Shown here: positions 1-5,463 of the stretch, one piece after another | Layout: each line of letters begins with the position of its first letter | Position numbering within the stretch: position 1 is the stretch's first letter | NCBI GenBank assembly: GCA_002441055.1 | Contig: DJWR01000053.1 | Location: 5,966 to 11,811 of the forward strand | DNA from: Caulobacteraceae bacterium UBA6225 | GTDB lineage: Bacteria; Pseudomonadota; Alphaproteobacteria; Caulobacterales; Caulobacteraceae | DNA length: 5,846 nt | Direction: 5' to 3' | Translations under genes and position numbers: made by a program | The notes under the pieces: generated by a model | The model's database searches: none | The model's input: only the letters and a program-made list of their open reading frames with translations | What the model was told of the DNA's origin: nothing

Positions 1-812
1 GTGATCTCCTGGGTGGAGTGAAAGCGCCAGCCCAGGGCCTCCTCCGCGCCGTGCGGGCGCACACGCAGCCGAACCGCCTCCACCTCATCCTGATAGATGC
101 CGAAGCTGCGGTCGACGAAGGCGGCCAGGGAGAAGTCCGTGGGCGGGGCTGCGGGACGATCCAGCACCGTGACCTCTGACAGCCGGTCGAGACGCCAGGT
201 GCGTGGGTCGCCGCCCTCGCCCTCGGCGGCCAGCAGGTAGTTGCTGCGCCCAAACAACAGCCCAAGGGGCGTGACCTCGCGCCGGCGTCCAGGGGTGCTG
301 CCGCCCATATAGGTGAAAGAGAGCCGCCTCAGGCTGACGATGGCCTCACGCACCTGACGCAGGACGCCCTCATCCTCAAAGGGTCGGGGGCCAGGGGACA
401 GGGCGATGGCCTCGGCCTGCAGCATCGCCTCCAGGTCTGGCGCCAGCCGACGGCGGGCCGGCGCCCGCATGGCCGACAGCACCTTGGTCTCCAGCCGGGC
501 CAGGGCTGCGGCCCGGCCCCGGGCGCCGCCAACGCGGAAGTGTTCGGTCGCCGCCCGCAGGGCTCCCAGCTCCTCGGCGTCGGGGGTCTGGAACAGGGCG
601 TCGAGGCCGGCTGGGATGCGAAACCGCCGGGTCGGCGGATCCTCAATCTCCTCCAACTGGGGGAACAGGTCGCGCAGGGCGTCGCGCATCCGCTCGACGG
701 TGCGCCGACCCACCCCGATCCCCTGGGCCATCTCGTCCAGGGTCAGGCCCTCGGCCGTACTGGCCAGGGCGCGGGCGAGGTCGAGAAGCAGGGCGGCCTT
801 GGCGTGACGCAT
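1..812 (-). CDS. WYL-domain transcriptional regulator (YafY-like, HTH plus WYL), 3' end outside the window
   Basis: This is a DNA-binding regulator of the HTH-WYL family, whose WYL domain usually binds a ligand or nucleic acid. Translating the reverse strand from the ATG at 812-810 gives 270 uninterrupted residues before the window edge. A helix-turn-helix lies at about residues 23-46 (LTLDEMAQGIGVGRRTVERM). The WYL core lies at about 150-215: Y168 (SFTYMGG), REVTPLGLLFG at 178-188, NYLLA at 191-195 in place of the eponymous WYL, and TWRLDRL at 205-211. The start of the C-terminal WCX-type region follows, with RLRV and GWRFHSTQ. Family members are usually a little over 300 aa, so I infer that about 40-60 residues are missing. 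The start is supported by GGAG (reverse strand, 819-822) six bases upstream. It is transcribed divergently from the 138-aa gene at 886, which may be a target. Ligand and targets are unknown. Family assignment is firm. Confidence 0.88.
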   Translation of the reverse strand, partial: MRHAKAALLLDLARALASTAEGLTLDEMAQGIGVGRRTVERMRDALRDLFPQLEEIEDPPTRRFRIPAGLDALFQTPDAEELGALRAATEHFRVGGARGRAAALARLETKVLSAMRAPARRRLAPDLEAMLQAEAIALSPGPRPFEDEGVLRQVREAIVSLRRLSFTYMGGSTPGRRREVTPLGLLFGRSNYLLAAEGEGGDPRTWRLDRLSEVTVLDRPAAPPTDFSLAAFVDRSFGIYQDEVEAVRLRVRPHGAEEALGWRFHSTQEI

Positions 813-859
813 CGAATTCTCCGACGTCCGATTCTGACGTATCACGCTTCTAGGGTCCA

Positions 860-884
860 GGTGTCGAGAGGAAACGGAGACACC
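860..884 (+). promoter_or_regulatory. Inverted repeat bracketing the ribosome binding site of the 138-aa gene
   Basis: GGTGTC at 860-865 and GACACC at 879-884 are exact reverse complements, separated by 13 bases. The loop holds purine-rich AGGA (869-872) and most of the GGAG (876-879) that serves the ATG at 886. In RNA this could form a six-base-pair hairpin that limits ribosome access. As DNA it could be a dyad bound by the divergent WYL regulator. Six-base arms occur by chance at modest rates in GC-rich DNA, so the functional reading is inference. The rest of the divergent gap (813-885) shows a repeated GACGT (823-827 and 836-840) and no convincing -10/-35 pair. Confidence 0.25.
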
Positions 885-885
885 C

Positions 886-1302
886 ATGCGCGCTTCCCGC
901 CCCACACCCCGCCGTCGGACCAGTTCGCCTGCGCCGCTGCTGGACCTCGCCCCCCGGCCCGAGGCGCCGGGCGCAGATCTGATCGCCGCGGTCCTGACCC
1001 ATGCCGACCTGGAGACCCGCCTGACGCCCCGCCAGGTGCGCCGGTCCCTATCGCCCTATCGGGCCGCCGAGCTGCGGGAGGCTGGCCGCCTCAACGCCGC
1101 CGAGGCCGCCCGCAGCCTCGATCTTGCGGTGATCTGGGACGAGGCTGAGGCCGAGGTCGTCCGGGTCATTGATGACGCGCCCCTGCGGCACAAGGCTCAG
1201 GCGGGGCCCGACTGGTGGGAGGAGGCCTGGGATGACGAAGACCTCTGGCAGGCGCCAGCCCCGCGACCGGTTCTGCGGGCCGTTCAGGGGGGACGCCGGT
1301 GA
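886..1302 (+). CDS. Hypothetical protein, 138 aa, divergent from the WYL regulator
   Basis: I do not recognise this protein. The start is supported by GGAG at 876-879, six bases before the ATG, and the frame closes with TGA at 1300-1302. The first 15 or so residues are basic and Pro/Ser-rich and probably disordered. A central part (about 30-100) has helix-like composition rich in Ala, Leu, Arg and Glu, including LTPRQVRRSLSPYRAAELRE and LNAAEAARSLDLAVIWDEAE. A strongly acidic, tryptophan-rich patch follows (WWEEAWDDEDLW, about 109-120), and the tail is basic. There is no signal peptide or membrane segment, so it is probably cytoplasmic. The charge pattern would suit a small binding or adaptor protein, but that is only a guess. 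It could be controlled by the adjacent WYL regulator. The Shine-Dalgarno sequence and the divergent layout support a real gene; function is unknown. Confidence 0.6.
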   Translation: MRASRPTPRRRTSSPAPLLDLAPRPEAPGADLIAAVLTHADLETRLTPRQVRRSLSPYRAAELREAGRLNAAEAARSLDLAVIWDEAEAEVVRVIDDAPLRHKAQAGPDWWEEAWDDEDLWQAPAPRPVLRAVQGGRR

Positions 1303-1419
1303 CCCCGTCGCGCGCCGTCTTCCCGCCCACCCTGTTCCAGGCCCGGATGCCTGGCGCCGCCCCGGCCCAGTTCCGTCGCCGTCTTGACCGCGACCCGCCG
1401 GCGGTCCAAGGGGCCGATC

Positions 1420-1890
1420 ATGTCGAAAGCCACGCCCGCCACCCGCGTCCTTGACCGCGCAGGCGTTGCATACGCCCTGCATCGCTATGAGTACGAACCG
1501 GCGCCAGGGCGGATCGGCTTGCAGGCCGCCGAACGTCTGGGGGTCGATCCGGGGCAGGTGTTCAAGACCCTGATGGTGCTGGTGGATGGCCAGCCGTTCT
1601 GCGCAGTGCTGCCCTCGGATCGGGAGGCGTCCCTCAAGCAACTGGCCAGGGCCGCTGGCGGCAAGGCCGCTCAGATGATGGTCCCCGCCGCGGCCGAGCG
1701 CCTGACGGGCTACCGGATTGGCGGCGTCAGTCCCCTTGGCCAGCGCAAGGTGACACCGGTGATCATCGAGGCGGCGGCCTTGGCCCTCGATCAGATCTTC
1801 GTCAACGGCGGTCAGCGGGGTCTGCAGATCCGCCTGGCGCCCCGCGATCTGATGACGACCCTGGGCGCGCAGAGCGCCGTCTTCACCTGA
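1420..1890 (+). CDS. ybaK: Cys-tRNA(Pro) deacylase, YbaK/EbsC family
   Basis: This is a trans-acting tRNA editing enzyme that hydrolyses cysteine mischarged onto tRNA(Pro) by prolyl-tRNA synthetase, so protecting translation in the cytoplasm. The 156-aa product fits the usual family length of roughly 155-160. Visible family features are an N-terminal helix followed by VAYALHRYEYEP, then GQVFKTLMVLVDG with the conserved lysine at residue 49 (the position of the key Lys of the YbaK fold), AVLPSDREASLKQLARAAG, and GGVSPLGQRK at 101-110, the conserved loop that shapes the pocket. The ATG at 1420 is preferred because AAGGGG lies at 1408-1413 with six-base spacing. An in-frame TTG at 1384 would add 12 residues but lacks this signal. 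It stands 117 bases after the hypothetical gene and 86 bases before the preferred start of the TetR gene. It is probably a housekeeping function unrelated to the receptor downstream. I see no defect in the protein. Confidence 0.93.
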   Translation: MSKATPATRVLDRAGVAYALHRYEYEPAPGRIGLQAAERLGVDPGQVFKTLMVLVDGQPFCAVLPSDREASLKQLARAAGGKAAQMMVPAAAERLTGYRIGGVSPLGQRKVTPVIIEAAALALDQIFVNGGQRGLQIRLAPRDLMTTLGAQSAVFT

Positions 1891-1976
1891 CGCCGCCATC
1901 GTCGCAGCAAAGGCTTTGGCGCCCCAACATCAACGGGCGTAGGTTACCGATGTTCACTCGTCATCCCGGAGGGCAG

Positions 1977-2597
1977 ATGGGTACGACGGCGACCACCTCT
2001 GCGGTGCTAGCGCGCCGACGCAGTTATCATGTGGGCAATGTCCGCTCGCAGCTTTCGTCAGCGGCCAGCGCCCTGCTGGAGACCGAAGGCGCTTCGGCGC
2101 TCAGCCTGCGGGCTATCGCCCGGCGGACAGGCGTCGCCCTTGGCACGGTCTATTACCACTATGCCGACAAGCGCGCCCTGCTGGCTGGTCTGGCGGCCGA
2201 GGGCTTTCGCGACCTGGCTGCGGCGCTGAGGGCGGCGACCGACGCCCGGGGCGAGGGAAGTGGAATTCGAGCCGCCGGTATGGCCTACCTGGCCTTCGTC
2301 CGGGCGCGCCCGGCCCTCTATGGCCTGATGTACGAAATGCGCGATGTCGGACGGCGCGAGGAGGTTGAGGAGGCCGAGTGCGTGGCCTTTTCCGAGATGC
2401 TCCATGCCGCGGCCGCGGACTTCAAAACCGGCGCCGAACCCGAGGCCATCCGCCAGGTCGCCCAGGCGATCTGGGCCTGCGCCCGGGGAATCGCCGCCCT
2501 GGCCCTGGCCCTGGCCCGCGGCGGGCCCGGCCGGCTGGACAGCGACACGGTGCGTGATGCGGTTCTCGGGCTCGAAACCCTGGTCTCCAGGCCCTGA
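1977..2597 (+). CDS. TetR/AcrR-family transcriptional regulator with WHG-like C-terminal domain
   Basis: This is a one-component regulator, usually a dimeric repressor released from DNA by a small ligand. With the ATG at 1977 the protein is 206 aa, typical for the family. The helix-turn-helix is clear at about residues 43-63 (LSLRAIARRTGVALGTVYYHY), followed by the usual DKRALL. The C-terminal half contains AYLAFVRARPALYGLMYEM and IWACARGIAALALALA. The latter resembles the W..xHG segment of WHG-type TetR proteins, with Arg where His is usual, so the subfamily is inferred. An in-frame ATG at 1950 would add nine residues (MFTRHPGGQ). I prefer 1977 because GGAGGG (1968-1973) lies directly before it. 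It lies 135 bases upstream of, and in the same direction as, the TonB-dependent receptor, and a palindrome (2646-2665) in that gap is its most likely operator. The ligand is unknown, plausibly the receptor's substrate or a metabolite of it. Confidence 0.9.
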   Translation: MGTTATTSAVLARRRSYHVGNVRSQLSSAASALLETEGASALSLRAIARRTGVALGTVYYHYADKRALLAGLAAEGFRDLAAALRAATDARGEGSGIRAAGMAYLAFVRARPALYGLMYEMRDVGRREEVEEAECVAFSEMLHAAAADFKTGAEPEAIRQVAQAIWACARGIAALALALARGGPGRLDSDTVRDAVLGLETLVSRP

Positions 2598-2610
2598 ATT
2601 CGCCTGTGAC

Positions 2611-2624
2611 GGGCGCTGGCGCCC
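2611..2624 (+). repeat. Short GC hairpin just after the TetR gene
   Basis: GGGCGC (2611-2616) and GCGCCC (2619-2624) are perfectly complementary. In RNA this would be a five-base-pair stem with a CTGG loop. The nearest T-run is only four bases and lies nine bases further on (2634-2637), so this is not a proper intrinsic terminator. It might slow or weakly terminate TetR transcription, or be chance in GC-rich DNA. Confidence 0.25.
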
Positions 2625-2645
2625 CGGAATGAATTTTCGCCTATC

Positions 2646-2665
2646 CGAACAGTGTTCGACTGTTC
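2646..2665. promoter_or_regulatory. Nested palindrome, probable TetR operator controlling the TonB-dependent receptor gene
   Basis: Two symmetric elements overlap here. CGAACAGTGTTCG (2646-2658) is a perfect 13-bp palindrome around a central G. GAACAGT (2647-2653) and ACTGTTC (2659-2665) form a perfect seven-base inverted repeat with a five-base spacer. Both use the same left arm, giving three GAACA/TGTTC half-sites in 20 bp. The size and AAC/GTT character suit known TetR-family operators. It sits between the TetR gene and the receptor gene, directly upstream of a TTGACC element (2670-2675), where a bound dimer could block polymerase. The symmetry is seen directly; binding by this TetR protein is inference. 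No second copy is evident before the TetR gene, where only a lone TGTTC (1951-1955) occurs. Confidence 0.6.
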
Positions 2666-2669
2666 CAGC

Positions 2670-2701
2670 TTGACCCTTATCAACTTCGCACGACGGGTCA
2701 A
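2670..2701 (+). repeat. Perfect 7-bp inverted repeat in the receptor gene leader, including a TTGACC -35-like box
   Basis: TTGACCC (2670-2676) and GGGTCAA (2695-2701) are exact reverse complements with 18 bases between them. The left arm contains TTGACC, close to the TTGACA/TTGACG -35 consensus, but I find no good -10 hexamer 16-18 bases downstream. TATCAA at 2678-2683 is an alternative -10-like sequence, with only a poor -35 under the palindrome. The repeat could be a second regulator-binding dyad, or a leader hairpin if transcription starts upstream. The repeat itself is certain; its role is not. Confidence 0.4.
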
Positions 2702-2732
2702 TCAAGAGCCTGCGGCGGCTGGGAGGACAACA

Positions 2733-5273
2733 ATGACCAACATCCTGCGCTTGCGCAGCCTATTCATCATGGGCGCCTCGACTGCGGCTATCGCCGCGGC
2801 AACACCTGCCTTGGCCCAACAGACCACAATGCTCGAGGAGCTCGTCGTCACCGCCGAGCGCCGTGACCAGAGCCTGCAGGATGTGCCCGTCGCCGTGACG
2901 GCCTACACCAGTGAGCGTCGCGACCTTCTAGGGATCGCCACGGTCGAGGACCTGGCCCGCTCGTCGCCCAGCGTGGCCTACACCAACAACGACCGTCTCT
3001 CGATCCGGGGCTTCGGCCGCCTGACCAACGCCATCGGCACCGACCCCTCGGTGGCGCTGTATTCCGACGGCATCTTCTCCAACTCGATGGCGGACTCCTC
3101 GACCCCGTCTCTGTTCATCGAGCGGACTGAAATTCTGCGCGGCCCCCAGGGCACCCTCTATGGCCGTAACTCGGTCGGCGGCGCCCTGAATATCATCGGC
3201 AAGCGGCCGGCCTACGAGTTCGAAGGCGAGTTCCGCGCCGCGGTGGGCAACTACGGCACCTGGCAGACCGATCTGCTGATGTCGGGTCCGGTGACCGAGG
3301 GGCTTCGCTTCCTGGTCGGCGGCTCGCTGCAGCGCCGGGAAGAAGGATTCATCGAGAATATCGGCCCGGCCGGCGACACCAGCGCGGTCAAGCGCTGGAT
3401 GTTTGAGGCGCAGGTCGAAGCCGATCTGGGTGAGAACATCGTCGCGCGTCTGCGCTACACCAAGTTCGACTGGGACGACTCCTACGGCGTCGGCAACGTG
3501 CATGAGGCGGTCATCTCGCCCTATGACACCGCCTCGATCACCGGTCTGGGCAACGCCGCCCTGTACTACAACCCGACCTTCGGGTTCGCCGGGGTCAATC
3601 CGAGCACGGCCGACGAGTTCAAGATCAACACCAACCAGACCAACGAGGGCAAGCTCAGCGATCACCAGCGCCTGCACTTCGACCTGACCTGGGATCTGGG
3701 CGGCGCGACCCTGAAGTACCTCGCCGGCTATCAGGAGTATGTCTACAACACCAATGGCGACGAGGACCGCTCGGCTCGGACCGGCAACTACAGCATCGCT
3801 GCGGCCACGCCGTTCGGCGCCTACACGGCGACCAATGTCTCCCCGAACCAGCGCTTCTTCTATGAAGAAGACCAGAAGTGGTGGTCGAACGAGATCAACC
3901 TGTCGTCCAACTCCGACGGCCCGCTCCAGTGGATCACTGGCCTCTACCAGTATCACCAGGACTACTCGCAGCCCCAGGGCCTGCGCGTCCTCGGCGATCC
4001 GGCGATGCAGAACCCGCTCAACCTCGCGACAGGCGGCCCGGCCGCCCCGAACCCGAACGGGAACTATCTGTTCGTCGACGGGACGCTTGAGGTCGACTCC
4101 TACGCCGTGTTCGGCCAGATCGACTACGATCTGAACGAGCAGTGGACCCTGACGGCCGGCCTGCGCTGGTCCAAGGACGAGAAGACCGGCACCGACTTCG
4201 CCCGCTACGTCTCGCGGACCAACACCACGACGACGGTTCTCGCCGCCGGCGGCGTTCCGGCCGCTGTGGGTCAGGGCCTGGCGGTCGACTTCACCACCTT
4301 CGTGGTCTGCGGCGGTCCGACGATCGCCACCTGCCTGGCCAACCCGCTCTACAGCAACCTTCGGGCCGCCCCCGGCGGTGGTCTCGAGCGGGATCTGAGC
4401 GCTGAATACGACGCCTTCACCGGCACCCTCGGCGTCCAGTGGCAGCCTGACGTCGATACCAACGCCTATCTCCGCTACAGCCGCGGCTACAAGTCGGGCG
4501 GGTGGCTGGCCTCCAACGGCCTGACGCCCTTCCCCTATGCCGACGCCGAGTATGTGGACAACTACGAGCTGGGTCTGAAGAAGACCTGGGGCGGCGTGTT
4601 CCAGCTCAACACCGCCCTGTTCTATGCCGACTACCAGGGCTTCCAGGCGCCGCTCACCGTGGTTCTGAACTCCACCACCGGGTCGACCGGCACCCAGTTC
4701 CTCAATCTGGAGGCCCGCAACTGGGGTCTTGAGGTCGAGGGCCAGTGGGCGCCGATCGATGGCCTGCAGCTGTTTGGCAGCTACGCCTATATCAACGCCG
4801 AGATCACCGAGGGTTGCTGCTACGTCGACACCAATGATCCGCGTGCGCTCCAGGCCGGCGCTCGCCCGGTGGGCGCGCCGCTGGCCAATGGCAGCCGTAA
4901 CCAGAGCCTGGTGGGCAGCCGTCTCCCCATGACCCCGGAACATAAGGTCAATGTGGGCGGCAACTACACCATGGACTTCACCGCCGGCAGCCTGACGCTG
5001 GGGGCGACCTACACCTATACCGACGACATGCAGACCGGCGTGTTCGGCTCGCCGCGCTACACCGCGCCGTCGAACGAGCTCGTCGACCTGCGGGCGCTCT
5101 GGAAGGACGTCGAGGATCGCTTCACGATCATCGGCTACGTGAAGAACGCCACGGACGAAGTGGCCTATCAGAGCTCCAGCCCGAGCTCGGTGACGGCCCT
5201 TGGCACCTTCCGCCAGACGGTCAAGCTGAACTTCCCCCGCACCTTCGGGGTGGAGCTGCAGTACCGCTTCTAA
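2733..5273 (+). CDS. TonB-dependent outer-membrane receptor, substrate unknown
   Basis: This is a 22-stranded barrel transporter of the outer membrane, energised by TonB-ExbB-ExbD, that imports a scarce or bulky substrate. The 846-aa product is complete. The signal peptide spans residues 1-28, with ALA|Q cleavage. A TonB-box-like LEELVVTAERR lies at 34-44. The plug occupies about 45-163, with LSIRGFG (89-95) and RGPQGTLYGRNSVGGALNI (136-154). The barrel follows and ends in ELQYRF, the terminal aromatic expected for BAM-assisted insertion. The plug style is that of the large receptor sets of caulobacters and sphingomonads, many of which take up plant-derived, aromatic or steroid-like compounds or iron chelates. 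Nothing here decides among these. The ATG at 2733 is chosen because GGGAGGA (2721-2727) is five bases upstream and the signal peptide begins there. An upstream GTG at 2652 would lie inside the palindrome. The gene is monocistronic with a strong terminator and is probably regulated by the adjacent TetR protein. The only four cysteines are at 526, 534, 695 and 696. Confidence 0.95.
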   Translation: MTNILRLRSLFIMGASTAAIAAATPALAQQTTMLEELVVTAERRDQSLQDVPVAVTAYTSERRDLLGIATVEDLARSSPSVAYTNNDRLSIRGFGRLTNAIGTDPSVALYSDGIFSNSMADSSTPSLFIERTEILRGPQGTLYGRNSVGGALNIIGKRPAYEFEGEFRAAVGNYGTWQTDLLMSGPVTEGLRFLVGGSLQRREEGFIENIGPAGDTSAVKRWMFEAQVEADLGENIVARLRYTKFDWDDSYGVGNVHEAVISPYDTASITGLGNAALYYNPTFGFAGVNPSTADEFKINTNQTNEGKLSDHQRLHFDLTWDLGGATLKYLAGYQEYVYNTNGDEDRSARTGNYSIAAATPFGAYTATNVSPNQRFFYEEDQKWWSNEINLSSNSDGPLQWITGLYQYHQDYSQPQGLRVLGDPAMQNPLNLATGGPAAPNPNGNYLFVDGTLEVDSYAVFGQIDYDLNEQWTLTAGLRWSKDEKTGTDFARYVSRTNTTTTVLAAGGVPAAVGQGLAVDFTTFVVCGGPTIATCLANPLYSNLRAAPGGGLERDLSAEYDAFTGTLGVQWQPDVDTNAYLRYSRGYKSGGWLASNGLTPFPYADAEYVDNYELGLKKTWGGVFQLNTALFYADYQGFQAPLTVVLNSTTGSTGTQFLNLEARNWGLEVEGQWAPIDGLQLFGSYAYINAEITEGCCYVDTNDPRALQAGARPVGAPLANGSRNQSLVGSRLPMTPEHKVNVGGNYTMDFTAGSLTLGATYTYTDDMQTGVFGSPRYTAPSNELVDLRALWKDVEDRFTIIGYVKNATDEVAYQSSSPSSVTALGTFRQTVKLNFPRTFGVELQYRF

Positions 5274-5288
5274 ACCCGCCTGGGTTTA
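5271..5288 (+). repeat. Perfect inverted repeat containing the receptor stop codon
   Basis: TAAACCC (5271-5277), GCCT, then GGGTTTA (5282-5288) forms a seven-base-pair hairpin with a four-base loop. Its first three bases are the TAA stop of the receptor gene. It has no T-run of its own and lies 11 bases before the main terminator stem. It may protect the mRNA 3' region or assist termination. The symmetry is exact; the role is inferred. Confidence 0.45.
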
Positions 5289-5299
5289 AAGACAGAAGG

Positions 5300-5332
5300 G
5301 GGCGGCGCGGGTTTCCTGCGCCGCCCTTTTTT
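5300..5332 (+). terminator. Strong Rho-independent terminator of the receptor gene
   Basis: GGGCGGCGC (5300-5308) pairs perfectly with GCGCCGCCC (5318-5326), and the stem can extend inward by one G-T and two G-C pairs to a TTT loop. Six T residues (5327-5332) follow directly. This is a classic intrinsic terminator 26 bases past the receptor stop, and it separates that gene from the exported protein at 5464. Confidence 0.92.
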
Positions 5333-5463
5333 CTTGCCGCCAGTCCCGCGATCCCCGGCCCTGATGCGGGGCGCATAGTCCACTTGGATCATGCGGCGAC
5401 CCGCCGACCCGTGGTGGAGCAGGTGCGTCAGTTTCGCACACGCTTCCACAGGGGATATTCATC

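Noticed and set aside
406..1148. Forward-strand frames at 406-807 and 540-1148.
   Set aside because: They run across the WYL regulator coding region, the divergent promoter gap and the hypothetical gene, and give Arg/Pro/Ser-rich products typical of wrong-frame translation.
1048..1899. A 283-codon reverse-strand frame covering ybaK and part of the hypothetical gene.
   Set aside because: The sense strand encodes a clear YbaK-family protein with a good ribosome binding site. The antisense product is low-complexity and resembles no known family.
1916..1945. TTGGCG followed 18 bases later by TAGGTT as a promoter for the TetR gene.
   Set aside because: Only three of six -10 positions match and the spacing is not optimal. 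The TetR gene may instead be read through from ybaK, as no terminator separates them.
2647..2665. The GTTC and GAAC repeats read as an SOS (LexA) box.
   Set aside because: Alphaproteobacterial LexA sites are GTTC-N7-GTTC and the Bacillus type is GAAC-N4-GTTC. Here the spacings are GTTC-N4-GTTC and GAAC-N3-GTTC, so neither fits, and a receptor gene is not an expected SOS target.
2652..2732. Extending the receptor start upstream to the GTG at 2652.
   Set aside because: The 27 extra residues would precede the signal peptide, have no ribosome binding site and overlap the palindrome. The ATG at 2733 has GGGAGGA at ideal spacing.
2928..4943. A 671-codon open frame on the reverse strand, antisense to the receptor gene.
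   Set aside because: It lies entirely within the receptor, whose signal peptide, plug motifs and C-terminus are unmistakable. Its product shows no recognisable domain. Long antisense frames are expected when GC-rich codons avoid stops on the opposite strand.
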